A DNA stretch of 64,000 nucleotides. It comes from Ailanthus altissimus (taxonomy: Eukaryota > Streptophyta > Magnoliopsida > Sapindales > Simaroubaceae). This document shows, piece after piece, positions 11,090 to 23,900 of this stretch. Numbering within the stretch: the stretch's first letter is position 1; every line of letters starts with the position of its first letter. A program made the position numbers and the translations under genes. Below the pieces are notes generated by a model. It was not told the DNA's origin, did not search any database, and was given only the letters and a program-made list of their open reading frames with translations. The stretch is from NCBI GenBank assembly GCA_946807835.1, contig OX327702.1:15872001-15936000 (forward strand), read 5' to 3'.

Positions 11090-12175
11090 GTAATCAGAGG
11101 GTCTGCTTTTATCAAAAACTAAGAGGAAGCATATGTGTTTAGTAAAGGTAGTGGGAAAAAAATTATCTTTCTAATTCTTTATATGGTAGACATACTCAAT
11201 GTCAAAAATGACTTTGGGGTGTTGTAATTCAATTAGGTAAGAGTTATCTGAGTGAGAGCTTCTCATAAAAAATTTGGGAGAGACTTCCTGTATATTAGGT
11301 ATAAAGATTAATAGCAATAGAACTAGAAAGCTGATAGGACCCTCTTAATCTTCGTACATAGATCAAATCTTGAAAAAGTACACAGTGTATTAATTGTGAG
11401 ACAGTTAATGTACCTTTCAGATATGACATTCATTTTTTAAAATGAAGTATCCTCTAAAGAAGATGAAAAAGTTAGAATGTCTAACTTACCTAGTACATCA
11501 GCTAAAAATAGCTTGATGTACACCATGTTATGTACGAAACCTAATTTTAGATGGCTATAAGTGTTACGAGTCGACATTGATCTAATTTAGGTTACAACCA
11601 TTAAATGGTTATGAAATATATCTAAGATACCTTAGAGGTATAGAGGATAAGCGTTTGCAAATGAAAAAGATTCTCATAAGCAAAGGGATGCATATACTCA
11701 GACTTGTTATCGGATTTGGATCGTAGATAGTCTACATTTGGTTATATGCTTCTCTTTATCGGTACCGAAGCTAGTTGGAAATGTGTTATATAGATATTCA
11801 CAGCTAATTCTACCTTGGAAGTAAAATATGTTGCAACTTGAGAAGTCTGTAGCAGAAGCATTATGGATATTTAAGTTAGTTGCAAAGCTTAGAATAGTTC
11901 TAAGCTCGGTGAATCCTATCCCACTATAATGCAACATAATGGATTAATTGCTTAACCTAAGAAGCCATAAGGTGCACTAGTATTCTGATAATATGGACTC
12001 TGAATACTATATAATTAGAAAGTTCTCAGCCAATGGAAATGTAATAGTGTCCAGGATTCAATCCATAGATGATGTAGTAGACCCACTCAGGCTTAAACTC
12101 TTAGGTGTTTCAGAAACACATGGAGTGTATTAGTATGAGATACCAGTACGAATGACACTAGAGCAAGTGGGAGTT
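11090..12175 (+). pseudogene. Cop1-B RT and RNase H remnant
   Basis: Translates in pieces to the C-terminal RT of Ty1/copia. The YMDD box reads LYMVDIL at about 11178-11200, so an active-site Asp is replaced. RNase H fragments lie around 11760-12060. Frameshifts and stops are frequent. It ends in a purine-rich PPT (GCAAGTGGGAG, about 12163-12173) right before a 3' LTR. The upstream part of Cop1-B lies left of the window. Confidence 0.75.
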
Positions 12176-14032
12176 TGTTGGAGTTAGTGCTTACGTGCTA
12201 TTCCAATATTGTATGAAGATTAATTGTTAATAGTTATACAATATATATTTCATTTATAATTGTTAATATTATATAATAAATGGTATTATGTTTGTTACGC
12301 TACAGATATTGTATGATCTAAAAGAGTTCAGATCTGATCTAAAAGAGTTTAGACTAGGACTAAAAGTTAGTAATGTTAAGAGTTATAAATGCTAAGAATC
12401 AGCACTACTAAGAGTTAAGCCTCGTATATAATGGGACAAAGACCTATAAGCATACTAGTAATGACATAGTTGTAAAGAGTTGCAATAGATGCTAGAAAAT
12501 ATCATTATGCAAGTATGTTCTCAAATACTATATTTCTGATCTATTTCATTGGTGTGGGTCTATCGGTAAATCCTTTTTATATAGATCAATGTATACTATA
12601 TCTGTATAATACATAAAAATTATTTTTAGCTGATCATGAGCTTATCGAAAGCTCATATAAGCATGCTGGTATTAAGTAAGGACTGAGTACTGAACAGACT
12701 CACGAAGACTCCAGTAGACATTTTGTGAAGCTGTTAATGGTGAATTAAGTGCATTAATTGATTAACAATAATTGTTGACCAATAGAATGATGACACATGT
12801 CACATTGTAGGCCATTCATTGTTTGAATTTGCAATTACCAAAATGACGTTACTTGTGAGACAAACAATCATTTATTTATTTAAAAATGTTTTGAATAAAT
12901 TATTATATTAATAATTATTATTAATATTATTTTTTAAAGTGAAACAATTATTGTAATGAGATTACATCAATATGTATTAATTTTGTTAATATAAAATAAA
13001 ATTAAACATGTGAAAATGGCCTAAGCATATTTGAATATTGCAAATTGTTTACAATTAAATAATGTAAAAGAGTTTACATTATTTAAACTTAAAGACATTA
13101 TATGGTGGGGCATGATGTCTTTAATTAATGAAGAGAAAATAAACAAAAATGAAAACTATATCATTTTGCCAATAGATTGGTCGGCCAAATCAATTTCATA
13201 AAAGCAAAAGTGTTTTGCTTAGTCAACAAAAGGCTTTTTTATTCAATTTAGCATATGTTCCTCTATTGGTTTAATAATTGGAAGACAAAGAAGCATGGTT
13301 GTGCAATTTATGGTGGGCCAAATTTTTTGGCTATTATTTGAAGCAAAGTATGTTAATATTCATTAAAGAGGAGGGGGATTTGGCCAAATGAATGAAGGCG
13401 TGGAGAGAGAATTTTGTTTTGTTTTTCAAAAGGTTGAGAAACTATTTCTTCATCTTCTTCATGGTTACTTCAGCCATTAGTGGGGAAAGTGAGAGCAAAA
13501 TTATTTTGTTTCAATAGTTGAAACAAAAACACTATTCATCTATTCTCGTTAAGTTAGTTGGCCAATTTGGGAGCAATGGAAAGGTTATTTTGTTTATTGC
13601 AAGTGTTGAATATACATAAAATAATTTAGTTGCTTTGAAACAAATTAATAGTTAAAGTATTTAACTACAATGTAGTTTTAAGGAGATTAAACTTGATTAA
13701 AGGTCTTTAATCAAAATTTGGTGTTTGAGAGTTAAATATCATTGCTGAGAATTAGAGCTATTATTTTAGCAATCCAAGCCCACCCTAGTGGGATCCTAGA
13801 ATCTTTAATGAGTGCGCTTCGTGGTGGACTCTAGTTTAGATAATTTTCAAAGGCTTGACATGTGATTCTCAATCCTTTAATTTCATTAACGTAAAAAACT
13901 TAAATGTTAATGTGTTTGTTGTATTAGGGAATAGAGATTTTCATTTCCGCTGTGCTTAATTTGTGTATATGATGCATAAATTAAATTACAATGAACACAT
14001 ACCACATGCACACGTCTTATTAAATTAGCACA
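12176..14032 (+). repeat. Cop1-B 3' LTR, internally shortened
   Basis: Starts TGTTGGAGTTAGTGCTTACG at 12176, right after the PPT, and ends near TTAGCACA at 14032. A central block present in the other Cop1 LTRs (from the TCGAGTTGAGTAG segment to the TGATCTATATC segment) is missing near 12745, so this copy carries an internal deletion. Beyond it is LINE-like sequence on the minus strand. Confidence 0.75.
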
Positions 14033-14220
14033 GTTTCAAAACATCTATCGAGTCTTTTCCTAGATTATTGCATTTCTGGTCCTTGAAGAATTCCATGTAA
14101 CTGAGGAAAAACTCATATCGATAATGAGCTCACAATAATGAACCATATCTTGAATTTGCATTGAAAAACTTCTCGTTGGAATTTAAGAATCTATTTCAAA
14201 TAAACAAGTGTAAAAATAAG
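14033..14220 (-). pseudogene. LINE endonuclease-domain fragment (left half)
   Basis: The minus strand reads, with two in-frame stops, a stretch containing YCELIIDMSF and VTWNSSRTRNAII. This resembles the part of plant L1-type LINE endonuclease around the L-D-L-G-F...F-T-W motif. The other half of the same domain is at 42534-43027, in the same orientation. I infer one LINE split by the Cop2 insertion. No clear TSD is visible at the two junctions. Confidence 0.5.
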
Positions 14221-14838
14221 TGTTAACATAGAGAGAAATATCATAGAAGAGAAGGAGGAACGAAGAGGAAGTGCCCAAGCTATATAAGGCTTAGGTGCCG
14301 CGATGCTTTAACTACAGGGCTGGGCGCTACGGTGCTCTAGTCACTGGAATGGAGTGCCACGACACTCAGTCAAGCAAGTGCCTAATGTTATCGTTAGGCA
14401 CCATGGCGCTGAGGGTAAGCGCCAACGCCCATAGTTGAGTTTGGTGACTCTCCAAAGAGTTACCTACCCCTTCCATATAATGTGGCCTTTCAAGAAGTGT
14501 TGTATCTCCCCAAAGAGACATATACAACTCTATAAATACTGCAGGTACATTTGAAACTTAGGATGAACTTCTCGTCTCAATGTTTGATTCAAATTTATCT
14601 CTTATAAACCATTTTTAAGTTTAAACACTTGTAGTCCAAGTATTTTGGTGTTCATCTAATACTTTATCATAAGTCATTGAATCATGGAGCTATCCTACTA
14701 ACAAACTCATTTGTATCCATGATTATAATCAAAGTAGGGGTAAAATTAGTTTAAGGACAGTGCATTGCATGCCTTGACTTTAAACTTTGTTTACTTGTAT
14801 CCTTGTGTATTTTCTATAATAGAACTATTTGCTCAACA
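14221..14838 (+). repeat. Cop2 5' LTR
   Basis: A 618-bp LTR, TGTTAACA...CTCAACA, of a second Ty1/copia family. It matches 41961-42533 over its length: AGGAACRAAGAG near the start, a GC-rich TAAGGCTT(A/G)GG..GCGCTACGG block, TATAAATAYT as a likely TATA-type region, and CACTTGTAGYCCAAG. It carries GCGCTGAGGGTAAGCGCC-like GC-rich words. No Met-tRNA PBS is visible directly downstream, so the start of the internal region is altered. Confidence 0.8.
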
Positions 14839-16191
14839 ATCTTAAATTATTTCTTTCATATACACATAGATGCTACAAGCAAACATTTTCTAATAACTAT
14901 AGCAAAGTCTATCTTAAAGGCTATGAAGATCCCATTGTTTGATGAGAAACATTTTAAGAGATGGCAAAATTGCGAGTATAATACTCTTGATGTAATAGGT
15001 CTAGCCAAATCTCTCACCATTTCTCCTCTTGATGCCATTATAGAAAACTACAAGTAGGAGTTCCCCAAATAGAGTAGGGAAAACAAGATATATTGTAACA
15101 TAATTCTTCATATATTATCAAATAAATTGTATGATGTTTACTCCACATATAAGAATGCAAATGAGTTGTGGGAACAACTTAAAAAAAAGTATGTTATAGA
15201 CGATTTTGGTGCCTAAAAGTATATTGTAACGAATTTTCTAGACTTTAAAATGTCTAAGGAAAAAGGGGTCATTACACAAATACATGATTTTCATCTTTTA
15301 CTAAATGATTTGAAAAATGAAAACATTGTTCTCCTTGAACCCTTTATTAATTAGTTGCCTAATAGAAAAGTTACCTGAATCCTGAAAGGATTATAAGAAA
15401 AGTAACAAATATAAAAGGAAAAATTTAACTTTGGAAGATTCAATTGTGCACATTAGAATTTAAGAAAAGAATTACCAAAGGGAGAACATAAAAAAGGCCA
15501 AAGAATTAGTTTCTAAGGCTAATTTAGTATAATGTAATAATCATGATAAGAAACATCAAGATTCCACAAACAGTACTCACTTTAAGAAGAATAAAGCCTC
15601 ATTTAGGAAAAAGGGTAAGTATTATACTTGTAGAAATTGTGGTCATTTTGCTTATCAATATAAACATAGGAACAAGAAAGGAAACAACAAAACTCCTAAG
15701 GCCAATTTGGTTGAGGGGGAAGATGTTATTGCTGTAGTTGTTGTTTTACAGGTGAACATGGTGGCAAATGGCAATAAAGAGTGAGTGATTGACTCTGGAG
15801 CCATTAAACACATATATGGAGATAAGAGTTTTTCTAGGAGTATGTTTTCATTAGAGAAGGGGATGAATAAGTGTATCTTGGTGATTCCCATTCTGCATCG
15901 GTGGAGGAGAAAGGAAAAGTTCTCCTTAAACTTACTTTTAGGAAGTCTCTAGTATTAAACAATGTACCTCATGTTCCCAATGTTGATATAATCTTGTTTT
16001 CATGTGCATGTTGGGAAGGGCTAGTGTAAAGGTCTCATTTGAAGGGTATAAAGTCGTAATGACCAAAGGTGAGACATTCATTGGAAATGAATATTCTTCC
16101 AATGAATTGTCCAAACTAAATGTACTTGATATTTCAATGAATAAAGATATTTCTTCTGCTTATATTGTTTAGTCTTTCAATTTACGAAATG
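14839..16191 (+). pseudogene. Cop2 gag and protease remnant
   Basis: Readable gag pieces start about 14920 (IPLFDEKHFKRWQ) and continue through NELWEQLKKKYVIDDFGA to about 15400. A zinc-knuckle remnant CRNCGHFAYQY lies near 15630 with the last Cys replaced by Tyr. A protease-like VIDSGAIKHIYGDKSF follows at about 15788, preceded by a stop. The frame ends in the GAG-pre-integrase motif N-D, where the Tat-like element is inserted. Confidence 0.75.
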
Positions 16192-17453
16192 ATAGATGTT
16201 GTGTATTTTGTATAACACAAATTAACATAAGTATACGTTATCGCAATAAGTAATATATAATGAGGAGAGTATCATTCCCACGAGGAATTGTTATTACTAC
16301 TTGCTAAGTACTAAAAATGTATCCTCTTATTCTTATTCAGATTATTGGTATTTCAAAGTGTTGATATGTAAATTAACTACATAAAAAGATTAATTATAGA
16401 ATTGAGCAAAGAGAACAAACGTGATAGCACCAATACTCAAATGCCTAGGATTATAATAATCCCTCAATACTTTACTTGAATCCAATTACTCCCCTTAAAA
16501 CTATCAATATAAATTGTTAACCAAGAACTTTAATATCCTCACAAGCCTCTTTTAATGATCAAGTGAGTATATCTCATTTAATAAATTATCAATATTCTTA
16601 TGATAATCAAATTAAAATAAGATTCATTAAGAGTAAGTTCTCTAAATGGTCATATATGCCATATAAGTATAATCCTATCTCATATGGAACTCATGCTTTT
16701 ATACCATAATCATACATAAATCTATTCATGGCCAACACAAAATTTCCATTTCCAAGTTAATTAAGGTTTTCAAATCAATCTAATACATTGTCATATAATT
16801 AGACGCATTAAGCATAGAACAAATTGAACAATTCAATACCAACAAGATAAATAAGGGAAAATAATTAATTCAAGCTACATATTGAGTTCACTTTATAATC
16901 CTGACAATAAAACTTAGTTCATAATTGTAAATATAAGTTCAGAGCATCTAACAACATCATTATACATATTAGAATCAACAAGAAGTATGAAATTGTTAGA
17001 TGCTCTGAACTTATATTTACAATTATTAAAATCAACTTGAAGTACAAAATTATTAGATGCTTTGAACTTTTATTAGAATCAACAAGAAGTACGAAATTGA
17101 AGAGAAGAGAAAATTTCCCCTGATACAACAGTGATGTTCATCCTCCAATATGCAGAATGCCTTCTTCTTCTTGTTGATACTTACTTCTAATACCTAAATG
17201 ATGTGTTAGTTTTGTGTCTTCTGCTGCCAACACGTTTTTGACTCAATAGTAAGTGTTTATATAGGCTTAGGATTGTAAACAATTAGACAACATTGCCCTT
17301 AAAAAGTGCCCAGCATTCAGTGTCGTGACATTGGAATTATTTGCTACGGCCAATACCTCGGCGCTGCACTGTAGAGAATAAATAGTAACTCTTAAGTATT
17401 GTTCATGTCGCTTTTAGCAATATCACTATTCATTTGAGTTGTTTATGGGCACT

Positions 17454-18816
17454 TGTTGTGTGTTTTCTATAACATAAATTAGCGCAAGTGCACGTTGTCG
17501 CAACAAGTAATATATGATGAGAAAAGTGTCGATCCCACAGAGAATGATTTGTCTTTTTTAGTTTAAGTACTGAAATGGTGTCTTTCTACTATTATCTAGA
17601 AAATGATTTAATGTATGATATTAAACTACTCAAGTAAAAGAACAACTTAATTATGCTAAGTGATAAACTAAATTACCAACAAGTTAAATTCAATATGAGA
17701 AATCCTAGGATTACAAACTATCCCCCATTATGCAAATAAATTCAGCAGAATCTCTTTGATGTTTATTGGTTCTCAACTTGATATATTGATCAAAACACTC
17801 AACACATCACAAGCCTCTTTTACAGGTCAAGCAAATATATTCTATCCAATCAAATATCTATATGTCTATGATAAATAAATTGAACAAAATTCATTAAGCA
17901 CAAGTTTTATGAGCCATACATGCCTTATGAGTATATGTCTATCTCATATGAAACTCAAGTTTACTACACTATGATCATGCATCAATATGCTTAAGACTGA
18001 ATACCTAAATGCCTTTGTCAAGTTTATTTAAGCATTTCTAGATCAATTTAACTACTGGCCAAGTAATCAAATAGCATTAAGCACAAGCACAATAAATATA
18101 TCAAAAGCTGAATTAATACCATAAAAGAGAGAGCTAAAATCAATCACATAATGAGTTCAAGGATGTAATCCTAGATTAATGAAATTAGCTGATCATTAAA
18201 CTACACAATCTTGAAGCTAATTCCATCAATACATGTAAAGTAAACATCTCACAACAAGTAAAGAATCAAAGCAAAGAAGACATCCCTGTCAAATGTCTTT
18301 GAAGTTGAAGCCTGCTTTTCCTCCTCTTTGATTTCTCCAAACTTAGAAGTTAGGTGTTTCTTTTGTGTTTCCAGCTGCTGTCCCAGCTGGAGTCTCTATT
18401 CAAAATGTAAGTTTTGTGCAAATATATAGGTAAGAGCACGGAATTAGGGCGCACTTAGGGTTGCTTTTGGATTTCCTGATTTTCAGCATCTTGTCAACTT
18501 TTACTGTCCAGGTCCCGGCGCTGCGGCATTGAGATTCAATGCCGCGGCACTCACTTTCTACAATTGGCGCCGCAGCGCTGAAATCCAATGCTGCGGCGGC
18601 TGCACTGTAGCAACAGTGTCACTGTAGCAACAGTGCCTCCATTTGTATTTTTATCTCTAATGCTCCCATTTGCGTCCGTTTTCTGGTATTTTTGCTCCGA
18701 TAATGCTTAAACCTATAAAACAACATTAATATGCATAAATAACTAAATTATTGAGATAAATTTGAACAAATATCAAGTTAGGAAGATAAAATAGTTTATA
18801 CAATTACGCCTTATCA
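17454..18816 (-). repeat. Nested solo LTR, same family, TSD GCACT
   Basis: A 1363-bp LTR with termini TGTTGTGTG...CCTTATCA, inserted in the 3' LTR of the Tat-like element. GCACT at 17449-17453 and again at 18817-18821 is an exact 5-bp TSD. The flanks join to the uninterrupted form seen at about 23690 in the other LTR. Reads GTCGATCCCACAG near its left end, the reverse of the GGGATCGAC block typical of Athila/Tat LTR ends. Confidence 0.9.
18500..18640. repeat. GC-rich island and tandem CACTGT-AGCA-ACAGTG hairpins
   Basis: Alternating GCGCTGCGGCATTG, AATGCCGCGGCACT and GGCGCCGCAGCGCTG words end in two adjacent perfect 6-bp hairpins, CACTGT-AGCA-ACAGTG (18603-18618 and 18620-18635). The same vocabulary occurs in the related LTR at about 23530-23620 and in other families. 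No function known to me. Confidence 0.6.
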
Positions 18817-19023
18817 GCACTATTCATATTTTGAGCATTTTAGTCCCGTCTCAGATTCTTATTTCAAATAACTCTGTTTGCATTCAATTTTTTGTATGCT
18901 TTTGCACCTATAGTCCTTAAACCTATAAAATAGCATTAATATGCATAATTGTCAAATTATTGAGATAATTTAAACAACATTAAGTTTTGGAGAATAAAAT
19001 ATTTTATATATTTATGCCTATCA

Positions 19024-21270
19024 AATACCTCCAAACTTAAGAGTTTGCTCATCTTCGAGCAAAGATAGACAAAAATAAATAAAATAAAGAAAAAAAATTA
19101 AATTTATGGGCTAACAGATGATTAATAGTTATTCTAAAAGATTTCATTGTCTATAACTCTTAAAAATCTTTAAATACAGTGAGTATTCAATTTGCCTAAT
19201 CATCATGCTTATTTCACTCTACAAGTAATTGCTCTGTGTGTGTGCATAGTCGCTATTGTTAGATAAATACACTACAAGAAAAGATATGTATAGAATTTAT
19301 TTTTAGAACTTACACTTCATAGACTTGCTTTTCATATCACTCTCCACTAATGTAGGAACAAACATGATTAAAGATCAAATAAGACTTTAATAAGCTTATA
19401 ATGTATGACTAAGGTAAAGGTGAGATAATATGGATTCAATTTCAGTTCAAGTCACACCATAAACATATATTCATACTTTTGATCATCAAACCCTTCATCT
19501 CATTTACAAAGAACACCCCTAATCTTAATTTGAAACTTTCTTTGTTGCTCTTTATTATCATTTGTTTTTATAAGAGCTTATACATTTTTCTTTTTCTCTT
19601 TATTTTTTTTCTTGTTTTTCTTTTTTTTTTTTTGGAACAAAATGATATTTCAAATCACTATACCCCCAAACATAGAACTTTTTCAACCTTTTTTGAATGA
19701 TAATGGTGTGAGGGGTGATAATAATGGAACAATATGTAAAGTTTTTTTTTGTTTTGCATTATTATAGTTAACAAAGAAAGATAGTCATCAGTCTCAAAAT
19801 GGGTGACTAGGAATAAATATATATTGGTCGACTCAAAAGGCTCAAATGATCCAAGCATGACTTAAAATTACTTCCTTAATCATGTATGTTCTAGGATTTC
19901 ATCTCAAGTAATAATCAAATGAGTTCTAGAGTGTGTTTGAGACCTTTCATATTCTTGTTGTGCATAAACTTTCTCTAGGTCAACAATTAACTTAACAATC
20001 CAACTATGTACTTATTGTGTTTCAAGTAATCACAAATAAGATAGAATTTGCAATCAAGATCAAACATATGAACATCATGGCATCTATTGATTCCAAAAGG
20101 TTATAGTTTCTGTAATTAGTTTTATTATGAACTAATAATTACCTTAAACCCAAAACAGAACACAAAATACATAAAACACACCAAAATAATAATAATAATA
20201 ATAATAACATGCAAATTAAAAACAATTGCAAATACATATCAATAAGTAAATCTAAAAAACAATGCAGATAAATAAGGCCATTTAAAAATGTAGAAGTGTT
20301 TCCCTCCCTAAAACTTAATTCATGACATGTCATCATGGCATCAAAAAAATTAAAAAATTGAAACATGTCCTTGAATGATGTGCTAAAGCCTAATTCACGT
20401 CTTCCATAACATTTGCATCATCCCCAAATCATTGTCATTAATTTATGTCAAAACTTGATGAAGTAGCAAGAGTTGTTCATCATCTCATTGCATTTATGCT
20501 TCAATGTAATAGTAGCCCTTCAACTAAATTCAAATCTTCAAAATTTTCTAAATCTCACCATGACAATAATGTTAATCTCCCTCAAACAACCACAATGTAT
20601 TGTAATTCACGTGTACATAAATTCAACCACTTCCTAATTAATGTATAAATACAATCATCAACCAATAAATCACTCTACAACACAATCCACTATTACCACT
20701 CCACAATATAGTTTAAACACTACCATGATAAGTATTTCATCAATAATTAGTGTAAGGACACTTAATGAATCCATTAATCTCAAATTCAGAGTGCCCTTTG
20801 AATTTTTTATGAAATTCTTAATTTTTGGTGAAAATTATTGTTAATAGTGTATGTAAATGTGTTTTTGATGTGTTTTAGTGTTTATACTATGGTGAATTTG
20901 AATTGAATAGGTTGAATTTAGGTGAATTGAAGTGTTAGGGTTGAGAAGGGTTAGGGTTTTTAATTGGGTTGGGGAAAGAAAAAACAATTAAGGATAAAAT
21001 TCCTATTTTATGAATGCCATGGTATTGGGTGCCAACACCAGAGTGCCAAGGGTGCCCATCCCTTACATATATATATATTTCATTTTTTTTGTTTTTTTCT
21101 TTTGTTTGCTTCTTTTTTTGTTGTTTTTTCTTTTATTTTTTTCTCTTTCTTTTCCATTTTTTTTTTTGCTTTCTTTCTTTTTTTTTAATCTTTTTTCTTA
21201 TTCAAATTATTTTTAATACAAATATAAACATCAAATTTAATGAAAAAAATATAAAATAAAATAAATTACC
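19024..21270 (-). other. Noncoding 3' region of the Tat-like element
   Basis: About 2.2 kb with no readable domain on either strand. It contains pyrimidine-rich tracts (about 19540-19640 and 21075-21190) that give long low-complexity Phe/Leu frames, and an AAT microsatellite near 20187-20208. A long noncoding stretch between the end of pol and the 3' LTR is usual for Tat and Athila elements. No antisense ORF convincing enough to call. Confidence 0.6.
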
Positions 21271-22650
21271 TTGGGTTGCCTTCCAAGTAGCACCCGATTT
21301 AACGTCATCAGCGTGACATCTTTATTTTTGGATCATGATGGATCAAATTACATATCCGAGGCATCTCACCTATGGAACTTCAGTTGACGCCTATAAGTAA
21401 TGATATTCCGTTTCTTCGACTTCCACAGTTCAATGAGAAATTTTTTAAAGAACAACTCCAAACACCTTGCATTGAGCTTTACCAAAAAGCTTTTAATCTA
21501 AGACTAGACGATTGAACCTCGTTGTCCAGTATTTATTTGTTACTCCTTGACGAGCTTGTTTCACCATTGTTTTTTGTATTTAATTTATACAGCATTATCT
21601 CTTTATGCACATGATTCATGATGGCTTTCATTACTTGCAGTTTTGGAAGTAGTTGTATTTTATTCTGAATCACAATATCAATCTTGAAGCAATGGGGAAA
21701 ATTCTTTGGAAAAATACTGATCATGGTTATTCTTTTCAATCTCTATGGACATCGGAAGTTGTGGAGTACAATGGCTCAAAAACTTTTGCTACTGTAATTC
21801 TTCTTTTTGTACTTATTCTCCTACTTTGATTTGTACCTCATCCATACAATGAACCTCATTTGATTTGTTTAATTCATTGGCTACAAGTTGTGTTATCCCA
21901 CATTCCATAATAATTTCCTTGTAGTGTTCAACATTTTTCATTGGGCAAATTTCAATGTTGCTTAACAATGCATCATTAGGATAATTATAGCTAACATTTA
22001 CAATTTGTTCCACCTACTTTTTTAACATCTACAGAGATGAAGATTGGCTATATAACAATTCATATGTCATTCTATGTGCTATAACATATTATCTAAAGAG
22101 GATTCCTTCTCTTGTTATTATTGTTGCTAAATTTTTGGTAGTGCTATAAGAGGATATAATTGCAGTGGTGTTTCCTCTTGGTTGTTATTCCAAAATGCTT
22201 AATTCCCCTATTCTAGATAATAGGCGTCAATACTTGTGTTGTGCTGCTATTGGTAACAAATTTCAAAATCAAGTACAGGTTTTGGGCATTGTCCATTTGG
22301 ATGGTTTCCACCACAAAAATCACAAATGATTTCTGCAACTCTCTCAATAATCTTGTATGGAGCAACACGATCAGCTGTCCATTGAGAGCTGTTGAAGCCC
22401 ATCTCTTCTAGTAATTCATACACATCATCAATAAATATATTTACAATGCACCTTCTGCTGCGGCATCAATTATCATCCTTAAATGTCCAACTACACCATT
22501 ATAAAAATATTTACACAAGTAATCATTTTGGAATGCCATGGTTTGGACATTTCCTATGCATTTCTTTAAATCTTTTCCATCCTTCATGTAAGGATTCATC
22601 ATCATTCTGCATAAATGAAGTTATGGTGCTTCTCATTATTATGGTCTTGG
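21271..22650 (-). pseudogene. Gag and gag-pol linker remnant of the Tat-like element
   Basis: On the minus strand from about 22645: MQNDDESLHEGWKRFKEM and KCPNHGIPK (gag), then NIFIDDVYELLEEMGFNSS near 22430-22390, and an intact zinc knuckle CDFCGGNHPNGQC (CX2CX4HX4C) at about 22325-22285. Fragments such as HYKEIIMECGITQLV (about 21935-21890) resemble the gag-protease linker. At about 21330-21270 lies the end-of-pol signature reading LNRVLLGRQP. RT, RNase H and integrase are missing between them. Stops and frameshifts throughout. Confidence 0.7.
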
Positions 22651-22658
22651 CCGGTGGA

Positions 22659-23900
22659 AAGAATTATTATTACTACTTGCTAAGTACTAAAATTATTTTC
22701 CTTCTACTCTTATTCAAACTATTGTTATTTCAAAGTGTTAATATCTAAATTAACTTAATAAAAAGATTAATTACAGGAATGGAGCAAAGAGAACAAATGT
22801 GACACCGTCAATACTCAAATGCCTAAGATTACAGTAATCCCTCAATACTTCACTCGAATCCAATTACTCCCCTTAAAACTATCAATATAAATTGTTAACC
22901 AAGAACTCTAATATCCTCACAAGCCTCTTTCGATGGTTTAATGAGTATATCTCATTGAATAAGTTATCAATAGTCCTATGATAATAATTGAAATAAGATT
23001 CATTAAGAGCAAGTTCTCTAAATAGTCATAAATGCCATATCAGTATATTCCTATCTCATATAGAACTCATGCTTTTACACAATAATTATACATCAATCTA
23101 ATACATTATCATGTAACTATAAGCATTAAGAATAGAGTAAATTGAATAATTCAATGCCAATAAGATAAATAATGGAAAATAATCAATTCATGCTACATAT
23201 TAAGTTCACATTGTAATCCTAACAATAAAACTTAGTTCATAATTGTAAACATAAGTTCAGAGCATCTAACAACATCATTATACATTTTAGAATCAATAAC
23301 AAGTACGAAATTGAACAGAGGATAAAATTTTCCCTGATGCAACAGTGATGTTCATCCTCTAATATGCAGAATTTCTTTTTCTTCTCATTGACACTTACTT
23401 CTAAGACCTAAATAATGTGTTAGTTTTGTGTCTTCTACTGCCTAACACATTTTTAGCTCAATAGTGAGTGTTTATATAGGCTTAGAGTTATAGAAAATAG
23501 GACAACATTACCTTTAAAGAGTGCCCAACATCTAGTGCCACGGCATTGGAATTCAATGCCGCAGTGCTAGAGCTAATAATTTCAATGCCGCGGTCAATGC
23601 CTCAACTCTACACTGTAGAGGATGAATCGTAACTCTTAAGTACTGTTTATTTTCATTGTAGCAATATCACTGTTCATCCAAATTGTTCATAGGCACTGTT
23701 CATATTTTGGGCATTTCAGTCACCTCTTAGATTCTCATCTCAAATAGCTCCATTTGCATTCAGTTTCTGGTATGTTTGCATCGATAGTCTTTAAAGTTAT
23801 AAAACAACATTAATATGCATAAATAACCAAATTATTGAGATAATTTAAACAAACATTAAGTTTATAAGGATAAAATATTTTATATATTTATGCTCTATCA
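22659..23900 (-). repeat. 5' LTR of the Tat-like element, truncated
   Basis: Matches the LTR at 16285-19023 (without the nested copy), ending CTATCA at 23900 before the TSD. The side that should carry the LTR 3' end and the Asp-tRNA PBS is missing, and gag sequence starts directly at about 22650. So a deletion has removed about 90 bp of LTR plus the PBS and leader. Confidence 0.75.

Larger units (their letters stand above)
16197..19023 (-). repeat. 3' LTR of the Tat-like element, split by a solo LTR
   Basis: TGTTGTGTATTTTG at 16197 to CTATCA at 19023. On the minus strand it is preceded by a PPT-like AAGTTTGGAGGTATT. It is interrupted at 17453/17454 by another LTR of the same family; without that and one TSD copy it is about 1459 bp. 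It includes a GC-rich block near 17320-17385 and a local direct repeat of AAGTTCAGAGCATCTAACA-like words around 16930-17080. Confidence 0.8.
16197..23900 (-). mobile_element. Tat-like Ty3/gypsy element with deleted pol, TSD ATAGA
   Basis: Two LTRs in reverse orientation bound a short internal region. ATAGA at 16192-16196 recurs at 23901-23905, and removing the element restores the Cop2 frame N-D-R-L-G-H-L-N, the conserved GAG-pre-integrase motif. On the minus strand the order is LTR, gag with zinc knuckle, end-of-pol signature, long noncoding region, PPT-like AAGTTTGGAGGTA, LTR. No RT or integrase core is readable. Lineage (Tat/Retand or Athila group) is judged from gag and the end-of-pol signature. 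Confidence 0.8.

Noticed and set aside
21010..21259. Three overlapping hydrophobic ORFs rich in Phe that look like membrane proteins
   Set aside because: They come from a T-rich tract in the noncoding part of a minus-strand element; all frames give Phe/Leu/Ser.
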